From assembly GCF_007856155.1 (NCBI RefSeq), contig NZ_CP042266.1, positions 7,564,001-7,628,000 on the forward strand: a stretch of 64,000 nucleotides of DNA, in the 5' to 3' direction. The position numbers and the translations under genes were made by a program. The stretch is from Streptomyces qinzhouensis. Lineage in GTDB: Bacteria; Actinomycetota; Actinomycetes; Streptomycetales; Streptomycetaceae. Positions 33,553-43,016 of this stretch are shown here, piece by piece; position 1 is the first letter of the stretch; every line of letters starts with the position of its first letter. The notes beneath the pieces are model-generated. The model was not told the origin of the DNA and made no database searches. It was given only the letters and a program-made list of their open reading frames with translations.

Positions 33553-35177
33553 TCCCCCTCCCGGGACCGCCCCCGCGGCCCCCCGTCCAGCGGCATCGTG
33601 ACCGTGAAGACGGCGCCCCGCCCGCCGGGTCCGTTCGCCGCGTGGATCGTGCCCCCGTGCAGCCGTACGTTCTCCGCGGTGATCGCCAGGCCCAGACCGC
33701 TGCCCGCCGACCGGGTCCGGGCCGCGTCCGCCTTGAAGAACCGGTCGAAGACCCGCGGCAGGACGTCCGGCCGGATCCCGGGACCGCCGTCGGTGACTTC
33801 CACAGCCAGCAGCGGGCTACCGTCATCGGCCGCTTCCCGGCGCAGGGTCACCGCCACCGGGTCCCCGCCGTGCCGCAGCGCGTTGCCCACCAAATTCGCC
33901 ATCACCACGTCAAAGCGGCGCGGGTCGAGCCGGGCCCGGATCCCGTCCGGGAGCCGGGCGCCGACCCGGCCGGTCCAGTGCCGGTTCGCCAGGGTGCGCC
34001 GGATGGTCTCGGCTACGTCCACCTCGTCGGAGTTGAGTTCGGCGGCCCGGGCGTCGAAGCGGGAGATCTCCATCAGATCCTCGACCAGCACGGCCAGTTT
34101 TCCCGTCTCGGTGCTGATCAGCCGGACCGCGCGGGCGGTGTCCGGATCGAGCCCGGCGGCGTCCTCGTCCAGCACTTCCGTGACCGCCAGCATCCCCGCC
34201 AGCGGGGTGCGCAGTTCATGGGAGACGTCGGAGGCGAAACGGCGGGCCCGCTCCTCCGCCTCCCGCAGCTCGGTCACCGACCGCTCCAGACCGGCCGCCG
34301 TCTCGTTGAACGTCCGGGCGAGATCGGACAGCTCGTCCCGCCCCCGGACCGCGATCCGGGTGTCGAGTTTCCCGCTGCCCATGCTCAGGGCGGCCCGCCG
34401 CAGCTCCCGCACCGGGCGAAGTACGCTGCGGGCCGCCAGCAGCGCGGGCACCAGCGCGATCGCCAGACCCGGTACGGCGCCGTTGCGGGCGGCCGTGAGG
34501 AGCGCCTCGATCTGCATCTTCTCCTCGTCCAGCGCCAGGACGGCGTAGAGCACCAGACCGGAGTCGAGCTTCATGCCCGGCTGGGACTTGAGCAGTACGG
34601 GCATGCCGACCGCCAGATACGGCACCCCGTCCTTCACGACCCGCTGGAACGCGCCGTACGGACGGCTCTTGATGCGCTCGCGCAGCGCGGGGGTGACCAC
34701 CGTGGACACCGGACTGCTGCCCGACGAGACGCGGACCGTCGTCCCGTACTCGGCGAAGACGAACCAGGGCCGGGGTTTGCCCAGCGCGGCCAGCTCCTGG
34801 AGGTACGTCGGGAGCTTGCCGGGATCGACGGGCAGCAGGGAGGGGTGCCCGCGGACATGGTCGCGGAACGAGGCCACGGCGGTGTCCTGCGTCGCGTGGA
34901 GCACCGAGTTGCGCGCCTCGCGGTAGGTGAGCGCGGCGGTGGAGCTCGCGGTGACCAGGGCGACGAAGAGAAAGGCGAACACCAGCCGGGTCCGCAGCCC
35001 CAGCCTGGCCCGGAACCGGCGCCCGCGCCGGCCGGACCGCTCCGCGCGCCGGGCCGGCCGGCCCGCCCGGCGGCGCGGTAGCCCCGCGGACTCCCGTCCG
35101 GCCCCGGACCCCGCCGCGTGCCCCGGGCCGCCCGCCTTCCCGGCCCGGCGCCGCACCTCTGCCACGAGGCCGCTCAC
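33549..35177 (-). CDS. Sensor histidine kinase
   Basis: 542 residues from the GTG at 35177, which overlaps the response-regulator stop (GTGA). An unusually long Arg/Gly/Pro-rich cytoplasmic tail (about 65 residues) precedes transmembrane helix 1 (RTRLVFAFLFVALVTASSTAA). An extracellular sensor of about 150 residues, transmembrane helix 2, HAMP (RPVRELRRAALSMGSG), HisKA (FASDVSHELRTPLAGM) and HATPase_c (NLVGNALRHG, DGGPGIRPDV, GSGLGLAITAENVRLHGG) follow. It is of the same class as CseC/MtrB-like envelope kinases. It is translated with the regulator and the lipoprotein as a three-gene operon. Confidence 0.92.
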   Translation of the reverse strand: MSGLVAEVRRRAGKAGGPGHAAGSGAGRESAGLPRRRAGRPARRAERSGRRGRRFRARLGLRTRLVFAFLFVALVTASSTAALTYREARNSVLHATQDTAVASFRDHVRGHPSLLPVDPGKLPTYLQELAALGKPRPWFVFAEYGTTVRVSSGSSPVSTVVTPALRERIKSRPYGAFQRVVKDGVPYLAVGMPVLLKSQPGMKLDSGLVLYAVLALDEEKMQIEALLTAARNGAVPGLAIALVPALLAARSVLRPVRELRRAALSMGSGKLDTRIAVRGRDELSDLARTFNETAAGLERSVTELREAEERARRFASDVSHELRTPLAGMLAVTEVLDEDAAGLDPDTARAVRLISTETGKLAVLVEDLMEISRFDARAAELNSDEVDVAETIRRTLANRHWTGRVGARLPDGIRARLDPRRFDVVMANLVGNALRHGGDPVAVTLRREAADDGSPLLAVEVTDGGPGIRPDVLPRVFDRFFKADAARTRSAGSGLGLAITAENVRLHGGTIHAANGPGGRGAVFTVTMPLDGGPRGRSREGE

Positions 35178-35857
35178 AGCGGTCCGAAGCGGTAGCCGAA
35201 GCCCCGCAGCGTCTGGATGTAGCGGGGCGACCCCGGCACATCCTCGACCTTGTTGCGGAGCCGCCGCACACAGGCGTCCACCAGCCGGGCGTCCCCGTGG
35301 TAGCTGTGCTCCCATACCTGCTCCAGCAACTGCTGACGGCTGAACACCTGCTCGGGCGCCGCGCTGAGATACAGCAGCAGTTTCAGCTCCGACGGCGCCA
35401 GCGCCAGCTCCTGCCCGGATTTGGTGACGGTCAGCCCGGTACGGTCGAGGACCAGATCGCCGTGGCGCTCCACCGTCTGCCGCCCGGCGCCCGGCTCCTC
35501 GATCCGTCGCAGCACCGCCCGGATCCGGGCCTCGATCACCTCCGTACGGGCCGGTTTGACGATGTAGTCGTCGGCGCCCGCCTCCAGCCCGATGACGACG
35601 TCGAAATCGTCGCCGCGCGCGGTCAGCATGATGATCGGCAGCTGGCCGGCCGCCCGGATCCGCCGGCACACCTCCACCCCGTTGACCCCGGGCAGCATCA
35701 GATCCAGCAGCACCAGATCCGGCCGGAACTCCGGCAGGGCCGCCAGCCCCTCCTCGCCGGTGGCCGCCGCCGCGACCTCGTGGCCCCGGCGCTGCAGACC
35801 CAGCTCCACCCCCTCACGGACCGACGGATCGTCCTCGATGAGCAGAACGCGTGGCAT
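35174..35857 (-). CDS. OmpR-family response regulator
   Basis: 227 residues from the ATG at 35857 with GAAAGAGAG upstream. The receiver has Glu8-Asp9-Asp10, phosphoacceptor Asp52 (LVLLDLMLPGVNG) and Lys in YIVKPARTE. The winged-helix DNA-binding domain ends YIQTLRGFGYRFGPL. It forms a cognate pair with the kinase whose start overlaps its stop. The gene lies just downstream of murJ on the same strand, 32 bases away, so it might share transcripts with murJ-femX and respond to envelope stress. This is an inference from position. Confidence 0.93.
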   Translation of the reverse strand: MPRVLLIEDDPSVREGVELGLQRRGHEVAAAATGEEGLAALPEFRPDLVLLDLMLPGVNGVEVCRRIRAAGQLPIIMLTARGDDFDVVIGLEAGADDYIVKPARTEVIEARIRAVLRRIEEPGAGRQTVERHGDLVLDRTGLTVTKSGQELALAPSELKLLLYLSAAPEQVFSRQQLLEQVWEHSYHGDARLVDACVRRLRNKVEDVPGSPRYIQTLRGFGYRFGPL

Positions 35858-35888
35858 CACAACTCTCTTTCGGTCCGTCCGGGCGCGG

Positions 35889-37616
35889 TCAGCCGCGCGC
35901 GGGACGCCTGCGCAGTCGTCGTACGGCACCGGAGACGGCGGTGTCGAGTTCGGTGAGCCGCAGCGGCCGGGCGAGCGCCACGAAGACCGCGCCGATCACC
36001 ACGGCACCCGCGACCCCCGCCGCCGGCGCCCCGGCCGCTTCGCCCGTCACCCGGGCCGTCAGATGCCCGAGGCCCGCGGCCGGTACCGCCGCCACCAGCA
36101 GCCTGGTGACCGTCCCGGCGGAGGCCGAGCGCCACAGCGGCTCCGGACGGCGGCGCCGGGACCGGCGACCGTGCCGCCCCCGCTGCCCCGGTACGTTCAC
36201 CGGCGGCGGCAGCAGCCGGCGCCGCAGCACCAGCGCGGTCACCAGCCAGCCCGCCAGCAGCGCCGCCGAGTACGCCCCGGCCAGACCGGTGACCACCCAG
36301 CGCGCGGGAAGCAGCAGATACGCCGTCACCGCGAGCCCCGCGTTCACCGCCACGATCACCAGATTGAGGAAGAACGGGGTCCGGGTGTCGGAGAGCGCGT
36401 AGAAGGCCCGGGACAGTACGTACTGCCCGGAGAAGGCGACCAGCCCCGGGGCGAAGGCCATCAGAATGCCCGCCATCAGCGCCACATCGTCCGGATCGGT
36501 CTGCCCGTAGCCGTACACCACCGTCATCACCGGCTGAGCCAGCGCCAGCAGGGCACAGGCGGCGGGCACGATCATCGACGCGCTCGTCCGCAGCGCGTAG
36601 GAGACGTCACGGCGTACCGCCATGGGATCGTCGTCGGCGGCCGCCCGGCTCATCCGCGGCAGCAGCGCGGTCACCAGGGACACCGTGATGATGCCGTGCG
36701 GAACCGCCCAGAGCGTATAGGCGTTGGTGTACGCGCTGAAGCCCGCACCGCCGTCGATTCCCTGCTCCGCCGCCCGCCGGCCGGACATCGTCGCCAGCCG
36801 GGTCACGACCCAGTAGGCGGCCTGGTTGGAGAGCACCAGCAGCACCAGCCAGCCCGCCGCGCGCAGCGGCCGGGTCAGTCCGCTGCCGCGCCAGTCGAAC
36901 CGGGGCCGCCAGCGGAAGCCCGCCCGGCGCAGCGCCGGGGCGAGCGCCAGCGCCTGCAGGGCGATACCCGCCGTGGTGCCCCAGCCCAGCAGCGCCCGCT
37001 CCGCGGAGCTGAGCGCGCCGCCGTCGCCGGTCACCAGATACAGCCCGAAAACGGAGATGACGACGATGTTGTTGAGGACGGGAGTCCACATCATCGCGCC
37101 GAACCTGTCGCGCGCGTTGAGCACCTGCCCGAGCACGGTGAACAGCCCGAGGAAGAAGATCTGAGGCAGACAGTAGCGGGCGAACGCCACCGTCATCTCC
37201 GCCTGCGCACCGCTGTAGCCCGTGTACACGGCCACGATCTGCGGGGCGGCGGCCACCGCCGCCCCGGTGATCACCAGCAGGGCGACGGCGCATACGGTCA
37301 GCAGCCGCTGGGTGTACGCGGTCCCGCCGTCCGTGTGCTCCTTCGCGGCCCGCACCAGCTCCGGCACGAAGACGGCGTTCAGCGCCCCGCCGACGAGCAG
37401 CATGTACAGGATCATCGGCACGGCGTTGGCCACCGCGTAGCCGTCGGCGGTCAGCCCGATGCCCAGGGCCGCGGCGACGACCGCCGAGCGGACGAAGCCG
37501 GTGGCCCGGGACACCAGCGACCCGGCGGCCATCAGGGCCCCGCTGCGGGCGACCGACGAAGCCTTCTTCTCCCCGGTCTCCGGGGCCGGTGGCGCGGCGG
37601 CGTGCGCCGGGCTCAC
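35889..37616 (-). CDS. murJ: Lipid II flippase MurJ-like (MviN) integral membrane protein
   Basis: 575 residues from the GTG at 37616, which overlaps the upstream stop (GTGA). About 14 hydrophobic helices are visible, with the MurJ pattern AGSLVSRATGFVRSAVVAAALG near the N-terminus, GGALNAVFVPELVRA and FARYCLPQIFFLGLFTVLGQVLNARDRFG. It exports or flips lipid-linked peptidoglycan precursor. The N-terminal 25 residues are low-complexity and the last 25 are Arg-rich. Streptomyces usually has several MurJ/MviN paralogues, so essentiality of this copy is uncertain. The femX-like gene upstream in the same operon supports a peptidoglycan role. Confidence 0.85.
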   Translation of the reverse strand: MSPAHAAAPPAPETGEKKASSVARSGALMAAGSLVSRATGFVRSAVVAAALGIGLTADGYAVANAVPMILYMLLVGGALNAVFVPELVRAAKEHTDGGTAYTQRLLTVCAVALLVITGAAVAAAPQIVAVYTGYSGAQAEMTVAFARYCLPQIFFLGLFTVLGQVLNARDRFGAMMWTPVLNNIVVISVFGLYLVTGDGGALSSAERALLGWGTTAGIALQALALAPALRRAGFRWRPRFDWRGSGLTRPLRAAGWLVLLVLSNQAAYWVVTRLATMSGRRAAEQGIDGGAGFSAYTNAYTLWAVPHGIITVSLVTALLPRMSRAAADDDPMAVRRDVSYALRTSASMIVPAACALLALAQPVMTVVYGYGQTDPDDVALMAGILMAFAPGLVAFSGQYVLSRAFYALSDTRTPFFLNLVIVAVNAGLAVTAYLLLPARWVVTGLAGAYSAALLAGWLVTALVLRRRLLPPPVNVPGQRGRHGRRSRRRRPEPLWRSASAGTVTRLLVAAVPAAGLGHLTARVTGEAAGAPAAGVAGAVVIGAVFVALARPLRLTELDTAVSGAVRRLRRRPARG

Positions 37617-38809
37617 CGGTGTGCCAGATACGCCTGGAACGCCCGGTACAGCGCGTGGTTGGTGGCCCCGCCCAGCGGTTTCTCCCATTCCCCCAGCGTC
37701 TCCACAACATGCCCTCCGGTGCCGAGCTTCCAGCGCAGAAGCCCGTACGAACGGTCCGAGGGGTCGAGTGTGGAGGGTACCCCGCGCATGTCGTACACCT
37801 GTGCGCCGGAAGCGTGGGCGTCCATCAGCATCCGCCACTGGAGAGCGTTCGACGGACGGACCTCACGGCGGTGGTCGGCCGAGGCGCCGGTCTGGTACCA
37901 GACCCGCCGCCCCACGGTCACCATGGTGTGCGCGGCGAGGATCTCGCCCCGATGGCGGGCCAGACAGAGCCTCATCCGGCCCGGCTCCTCGGTGTTGAGC
38001 GCCGTGTACTGACGCTGGTAGTACGCCAGGGACCGGCCCAGCCGGAAACCGTCGCGCCGCTCGGTCAGCTCCAGCAGACGGAAGAAGTCCGGCAATTCGG
38101 CCGCGCTGCCGACGACCACCTCCACCCCCTCCTTGCGGGCCCGCCGCACATTGCGGCGCCACTCCTGGTTGAGCCCGTCCCACAGCTCCTCCGCGGACCG
38201 CCCGGCGAGCGGCACCCGGAAGACGTGGCGCGGCTGGGCATCGCCGTCGTCCGCACCGCCGCAGCGCCGCCAGCCCCGGGCGGTCAGCCTCTCCGCCACG
38301 GCCGTGCCCAGCGGATCGACCTCGCAGTCGAGGACGTCGGTCAGCTTCCGCCCCGGTCCCGTACCGGACTTCAGCGCCCGGCCGCTCCAGGTCCGGTAGG
38401 CGGGCGACGGCCCGATGCGTACGGCGAAGACCCCCGCCCCGCGCAGATGCTCCAGCAGCGGGTCGAGCCAGGCGTCCGGCTCCGGATCCGACCAGTCGGC
38501 GACCGGGCCCTCCGGCAGATAGGCGAAGGAGCGCCGGGTGCCGGGCAACTGCCGCAGCAGCACCAGGGCGACCCCCGTCAGCCCGGCGGGTCCCGCCGAA
38601 GGATCCGGCCCCCAGCCCAGCAGCAGGGACCGCCAGCCCTCCTTGACCTCGGCCCAGGAGGGGCACTGGAGGAAACCGGCACCGAGGGCGGCCCCGTGGC
38701 CGGAGGCGAGGAACGCCCGGTAGGTCGCCGCGTCGACGGGCGCGAGCCGGGTACGCGGGTTCACGGAGTCCTGCCGTCCGTCCCGGCCTGTCACAAGAAG
38801 CGCTGACAT
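37613..38809 (-). CDS. FemX/FemABX-family aminoacyltransferase (interpeptide bridge)
   Basis: 398 residues from the ATG at 38809; a GTG at 38764 is an alternative start with a good upstream AGGA. Two GNAT-like halves are typical of FemABX peptidyltransferases: SFAYLPEGPVADW and FAVRIGPSP in the first, then WRRNVRRARKEGVEVV (lipid-II/tRNA-binding region) and YDMRGVPSTLDPSDRSYGLLRWKLG near the C-terminus. It would add glycine or another residue from tRNA to the stem peptide of lipid II, as FemX of Streptomyces does. Its stop overlaps the start of murJ. Confidence 0.88.
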   Translation of the reverse strand: MSALLVTGRDGRQDSVNPRTRLAPVDAATYRAFLASGHGAALGAGFLQCPSWAEVKEGWRSLLLGWGPDPSAGPAGLTGVALVLLRQLPGTRRSFAYLPEGPVADWSDPEPDAWLDPLLEHLRGAGVFAVRIGPSPAYRTWSGRALKSGTGPGRKLTDVLDCEVDPLGTAVAERLTARGWRRCGGADDGDAQPRHVFRVPLAGRSAEELWDGLNQEWRRNVRRARKEGVEVVVGSAAELPDFFRLLELTERRDGFRLGRSLAYYQRQYTALNTEEPGRMRLCLARHRGEILAAHTMVTVGRRVWYQTGASADHRREVRPSNALQWRMLMDAHASGAQVYDMRGVPSTLDPSDRSYGLLRWKLGTGGHVVETLGEWEKPLGGATNHALYRAFQAYLAHR

Positions 38810-39173
38810 CAGGAAGAGCCGCCTTCCGATCGTGGTCCTGGGCCCCGCCCAGCAGCAGGGACGGGCAGGATGCTCACAGCGGCCCATGACCGCGTCACGC
38901 GCGGAATGTGACAGAACGATGACCGTTCCTCATCAGAGGTCGTTACATCGGGGTTAGGGCCTTCACCTGCTGATTTTCGGCATTAGGGTGAATGGTGTCC
39001 CCAAGGAACGGTTGAGCGGCGGACGGGTGTTGCGGCGGTACGTGACCTCGGCCCGCCCCCCGCCCGCCTCAGCACCGGGCGGACACCACCGACATTCGCC
39101 GAATCCCGGATTCGCCGAGCCCGCCGGCCCCTGCGCCGACGGGCTTGAATCCCCGCTCCCCACGGAGGATCCG
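38810..39173. other. Gene-free divergent promoter region between femX-like and L,D-transpeptidase genes
   Basis: 364 bases. No credible gene lies here; the open frame that runs into the transpeptidase from 38988 has no signal sequence of its own. The stretch 38920-38995 is AT-rich (GTTACATCGGGGTTAGGG, CTGATTTTCGGCATTAGG) and is the likely promoter region. The Shine-Dalgarno CGGAGGA sits at 39162-39168. Confidence 0.5.
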
Positions 39174-40388
39174 TTGCGCCCGATATCCGCCCGCCCCGTC
39201 CGTCACCCGGCAACGCGCCTCGCGGTGGCGGCCGCCGTGCTCGCTCCGCTCGCCCTGGCCGGCTGCTCCTCCGACGGTTCGGGTTCCGGCGGCGACGGGA
39301 AGGCGGGGTCGGCCAAGGCGGCGGACAAGCCGGCGACGGTGGCCGTGACTCCGAGCGGCAGCGGGGCGAAGGCCGGACAGCCCATCAAGGTCACCGCCCA
39401 GGGCGGCAAGCTGACCTCCGTACAGGTCAGCGACGCCGACGGCGGCACCGTCACCGGAAAGCTGTCGGCGAACGGCACGGTGTGGACCTCGGACCGCAAG
39501 GCGGGCGCCGGAGCCTCCTACCAGGTCACCGCGGCCACCAAGACCGAGAGCGGCACCACGGGCAGCGCCAAGGCCGCCTTCACCACCGCCAAGGCCGAGA
39601 AGAAGAACCTGGTCACCTTCTGGCCGCTCAAGGGCTCCACGGTCGGCATCGGCCAGCCGATCTCCCTCGTCTTCGACTTCCCCGTAGCCGACCGGGCCGA
39701 GGTGGAGAAGGCCCTCAAGGTCACCACCTCCAACAACACCGAGGGTTCGTGGGGCTGGCTGAAGCACTACGACGGCAAGGACCGCATCGACTGGCGGCCC
39801 AAGGAGTACTGGAAGCCGGGCACCCAGGTCACTCTGGACGCCCCGCTGAACGGCATCGCCACGTCCAAGGAGCGGATGTTCGCCCGTGACTACGCGATGA
39901 AGTTCACCATCGGCGCCAAGGAGGTCGTCAAGGTCGACCTCAACAAGAAGAAGCTCGTCCTGGAGCGGAACGGCAGCCCCGTCCGTACCATCCCGGTCTC
40001 CGGCGGTACGCCCGGCGGGGAGAAGCGGTCCTGGGGCGGGACCACGGTGCTCATCTCCAAGGAGGGCACCATCAACATGAACTCCGAGACCGTGGGCCTG
40101 GGCGACGCCTACAACAAGATGGTCGACTACTCGATGCGGCTGACCTGGTCGGGGATGTACGCCCATGCCGCGCCCTGGAACTCCTCGTACTTCGGCAGGG
40201 CCAACAAGAGCTCCGGCTGCATCGGCATGAGCACCGGCGAGGCCGCGTCCTTCTACAAGAGCGTCAAGGTCGGTACGCCGTTCGAGACCACGGGCCGGGA
40301 CACCAAGGGCATCCCGGCCCAGGGCAACGGCTTCAGCAACTGGAACGAGTCCTGGGAGCAGTGGAAGAAGCGCAGCGCCCTGAGCTGA
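39174..40388 (+). CDS. L,D-transpeptidase with Ig-like domains, lipoprotein, TTG start
   Basis: 404 residues from a TTG at 39174. This start is chosen because CGGAGGA lies seven bases upstream and the protein then opens with a short Arg-rich signal and lipobox LALAGC (Cys31). Two Ig-like domains (about residues 50-250) precede a YkuD catalytic domain with His331 (YAHAAPW) and catalytic Cys349 in KSSGCIGM. This matches LdtMt2-type enzymes that make 3-3 cross-links in peptidoglycan and are insensitive to most penicillins. It is a single gene ending in a strong hairpin at 40403-40440. Confidence 0.92.
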   Translation: MRPISARPVRHPATRLAVAAAVLAPLALAGCSSDGSGSGGDGKAGSAKAADKPATVAVTPSGSGAKAGQPIKVTAQGGKLTSVQVSDADGGTVTGKLSANGTVWTSDRKAGAGASYQVTAATKTESGTTGSAKAAFTTAKAEKKNLVTFWPLKGSTVGIGQPISLVFDFPVADRAEVEKALKVTTSNNTEGSWGWLKHYDGKDRIDWRPKEYWKPGTQVTLDAPLNGIATSKERMFARDYAMKFTIGAKEVVKVDLNKKKLVLERNGSPVRTIPVSGGTPGGEKRSWGGTTVLISKEGTINMNSETVGLGDAYNKMVDYSMRLTWSGMYAHAAPWNSSYFGRANKSSGCIGMSTGEAASFYKSVKVGTPFETTGRDTKGIPAQGNGFSNWNESWEQWKKRSALS

Positions 40389-40402
40389 GCCGTCCCACCC
40401 AG

Positions 40403-40440
40403 CACCGCGGCGGCGGGCCCTCGGGCCCGCCGCCGCGGTG
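40403..40440. terminator. Strong intrinsic terminator, 18-bp stem
   Basis: An 18-bp perfect stem (40403-40420 with 40423-40440; arms start CACCGCGG and end CCGCGGTG) is followed by TTT. It separates the L,D-transpeptidase gene from the convergent TPR gene and can stop transcription from both sides. Confidence 0.9.
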
Positions 40441-40464
40441 TTTCCGTTCCTCGGCCGACCGCTG

Positions 40465-40800
40465 TCAGTCGCCGTTCATCGCGGCGGCCATCCGCAGATG
40501 CGGCGCGGCTTCCGCGGCCCGCCCCTGGCGCTCCAGGGTGCGGCCCAGCATCAGCCGGGCGTAGTACTCGGCGGGGTTACGCTCCAGGACGGCACGGAGC
40601 TCGGTCTCCGCCGGCCCGAGCCGGGCGGAGTGGTAGTACGCCCGGGCGAGCAGCAGGCGCGGCGCCAACTGCTCCGGCGCCTCCTCGATCAGTCCGCTCA
40701 GAATGCGCGCGGCCGTCAGATACTCCTTGCTGTCGAAGAACATCTGGGCCCGGTCCCACCGCTCGGCGGGGGTGCCGAACTCGTAGTACGTCTCGCTCAC
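40465..40800 (-). CDS. Small tetratricopeptide-repeat protein
   Basis: 111 residues from a GTG at 40800. About two and a half TPR units can be traced: WDRAQMFFDSKEYLTAARIL, then APRLLLARAYYHSARLGPAE and YARLMLGRTLERQGRAAEA. There is no signal peptide, so a cytoplasmic adaptor is likely. It is widespread in Streptomyces as a short conserved protein and often sits beside a pirin-like gene, as here (divergent, 178 bases away). The partner is unknown. Confidence 0.85.
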   Translation of the reverse strand: MSETYYEFGTPAERWDRAQMFFDSKEYLTAARILSGLIEEAPEQLAPRLLLARAYYHSARLGPAETELRAVLERNPAEYYARLMLGRTLERQGRAAEAAPHLRMAAAMNGD

Positions 40801-40978
40801 GGGTTTACCTTCCTCCGTCCTCGTCCTCGGGCGGCTTCCGTCGCCGCTGTCCCTGGCAACGGCGGCAGGTCATTCAATGTTCCACCACCCGGTTCCGGGT
40901 CCACCGCTCCTGCATCCGGCCCCGTCCGCGAGGCGTGGGGGCTGCCCGGCGTGCCGCCGCGGGATTAGGTTGAGCGCC

Positions 40979-41944
40979 ATGAGCAATCTCGATCGTCAGG
41001 CCGCCCTCTCCGTCTGCGGCGGTCGCGGTTTCGTCGTCGCCGAACCGGTGCGCGAACTCCTCAGCCCCCGTACGGTCCGGCTCGGCGAGTCCACGGAAGT
41101 CCGCAGACTGCTGCCGAACCTCGGGCGCCGGATGGTGGGCGCCTGGGCCTTCGTCGACCACTACGGCCCGGACGACATCGCCGACGAGCCCGGCATGCAG
41201 GTACCGCCCCACCCGCATATGGGCCTCCAGACCGTGAGCTGGCTCCACCAGGGGGAGGTGCTGCACCGCGACAGCACCGGTAGCCTCGCCACGATCCGCC
41301 CCCGCGAACTGGGGCTGATGACCTCCGGCCGGGCGATCAGCCACTCCGAGGAGAGCCCCCGCTCCCACGCCCGCTACCTCCACGGCGCCCAGCTCTGGGT
41401 CGCGCTCCCCGACGCCCACCGCCATGCGGACCCCCACTTCGAGCACCACCCGAAGCTACCCAACGTCACCGCGCCGGGACTCACCGCGACAGTGATCCTC
41501 GGCAGCCTCGACGGCGCCACCTCCCCGGGCACCGCCTACACCCCCATCGTCGGCGCCGATCTCACCCTGACCCACGGCGCCGATCCGCGCCTCCCGCTCG
41601 ACCCCGACTTCGAGTACGCCGTCCTGTCGATGTCCGGGGAGGTCGTCGTCGACGGGGTCCCCGTCCTCCCCGGCTCCATGCTCTACCTCGGCTGCGGCCG
41701 GACCGAGCTCCCCCTGCGGGCGGAGTCCGACGCCGGCCTGATGCTCCTCGGCGGCGAACCCTTCGAGGAAGAGCTGATCATGTTCTGGAACTGGATCGGG
41801 CGGAGCAACGAGGACATCGTTCAAGCGCGCCAGGACTGGATGGAAGGCACCCGTTTCGGCGAGGTGAAGGGCTACGACGGCGACCCGCTGCCCGCCCCCG
41901 AGCTGCCGCCGGTGCCCTTGAAACCCCGAGGAAGAGTGCGCTGA
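40979..41944 (+). CDS. Pirin-family protein (bicupin)
   Basis: 321 residues from the ATG at 40979; codons further upstream in frame lack conservation. The pirin N-terminal cupin has the metal-binding HPHMGLQTVSWLHQGEVLHRDS segment (two His then another His) and a Glu in HSEESP. A C-terminal cupin follows (LPLDPDFEYAVLSMSGEVVVDG). Pirins act as Fe-binding redox sensors or as quercetin 2,3-dioxygenases. The exact role is not set by sequence. It marks the left edge of the core-like region before the CRISPR locus. Confidence 0.9.
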   Translation: MSNLDRQAALSVCGGRGFVVAEPVRELLSPRTVRLGESTEVRRLLPNLGRRMVGAWAFVDHYGPDDIADEPGMQVPPHPHMGLQTVSWLHQGEVLHRDSTGSLATIRPRELGLMTSGRAISHSEESPRSHARYLHGAQLWVALPDAHRHADPHFEHHPKLPNVTAPGLTATVILGSLDGATSPGTAYTPIVGADLTLTHGADPRLPLDPDFEYAVLSMSGEVVVDGVPVLPGSMLYLGCGRTELPLRAESDAGLMLLGGEPFEEELIMFWNWIGRSNEDIVQARQDWMEGTRFGEVKGYDGDPLPAPELPPVPLKPRGRVR

Positions 41945-43016
41945 CCTGCATGAAGGAAGGTGCTGCCGTGGCGGATGACTTACCTGCGGCTGCGCTTTGC
42001 TCTCACGTTCCGTCTCTGTGCGCGGGGGGCTCCTGGCCTGTTCGGTAGCTGGTACGCGGCGCTCGCGGCAGTCCAGGCTGTGGTCGGTTGTGGCTGGCTG
42101 TGGCAGAACGCTTGCTGACTTTACTGACGGGGCGTCAGGTGGTGATGGTGAGTAAGCCGTGGGGTGAGGCGGCGTGGGGCGGAGTTCGAGCTGGGAAGTG
42201 GCCGCCTGTGTTCGGGGCGCGGAGACCGTGGCGTTCGGTCTGCCTCTTTGTGTGAAGTCGACAAGGTGCGGTGTTGGCGGTGCCCCCGTACCGGCCCCCG
42301 GCCATCGAACCGGGGGGCTGCGCTGAGGTCGTGGACAGGTTGGGTCAGGCCCACGGTCGTGTTCGTGAAGACTGAGCCCGGTGTGCGAGGAGCGCGACCG
42401 AGGTCGCCTGAGAAGGGTCGGAGACTCGGCTCCGGTCCTCTGCGTCGGGTGCGGTGTGGTGGGTTGGTCAGCCGAGGCAGGCAAGCTCTCGCCGTCGGTC
42501 CGGGGGTGGCGCCACATTTCACACGGTGTGTCATCGGGAAGAGGTCGGCTTTGGCCTGGTTGAAGATAGGGGCAGGCCAGAGGCTATTTGGTGGGCACGA
42601 TTGTGGCGAATTCTGGGTCCCGAGCGTCATATGAGCGTCAAGCCCAAGGTGACCCAGATGAGCGCCGAGGCTCGGCGTCAGTCGCCAGTCGCCAGTCGGC
42701 CTGGTTCTGTGACTGAGCGTGAGCGTGCAGGTGGTGGCCGCCCCTGGGGGATGAGTCAAAGCGGGGGCGGGACTGGGGGCTTTCCAGCGAAGCTGTGAGC
42801 AGATGTCGCGGAAGAGACCAGTCAGGTCTGTGACCTGCCGTGTTTGCTGGTACCGCGCAGCTGACCTGCACAAATGTTCTTTCGGTTGTTTCATGGTCAT
42901 GGCCGTTGATGCAGCCGGAAGTCCCAGATAAGTCCCAGGGAAATCCCGCTGCCCGTCGTCACTCTCTTGGCTCTATGCAGAGGATGGGGGTGCGGTGTGG
43001 GCTGGTCCGTGTCCGT
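41945..43016. other. Gene-poor 1.07-kb flank on the trailer side of the CRISPR array
   Basis: No recognisable gene. Open frames on either strand are low-complexity and lack family features. Base composition is less GC-rich than the flanking genes, suggesting acquired or decayed DNA. CTGACCTGCA occurs at 41941-41950 and again, as CTGACCTGCAC, at 42861-42871 and just past the array at 43976-43986. Confidence 0.5.

Noticed and set aside
31078-34548. Plus-strand open frame of more than 1100 codons
   Set aside because: It is an overlapping shadow of the SDR/DUF2867 gene and of antisense to the lipoprotein and histidine kinase genes, with low-complexity Arg/Pro/Ser composition.
35592-38012. Plus-strand open frame of about 800 codons opposite murJ
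   Set aside because: The strand opposite has clear MurJ and regulator motifs. The antisense frame is Gly/Arg/His-rich without domains.
42121-42900. Minus-strand frame of 259 codons left of the array
   Set aside because: Composition is His/Pro/Thr/Arg-rich with no motif and no convincing ribosome-binding site. Likely spurious.
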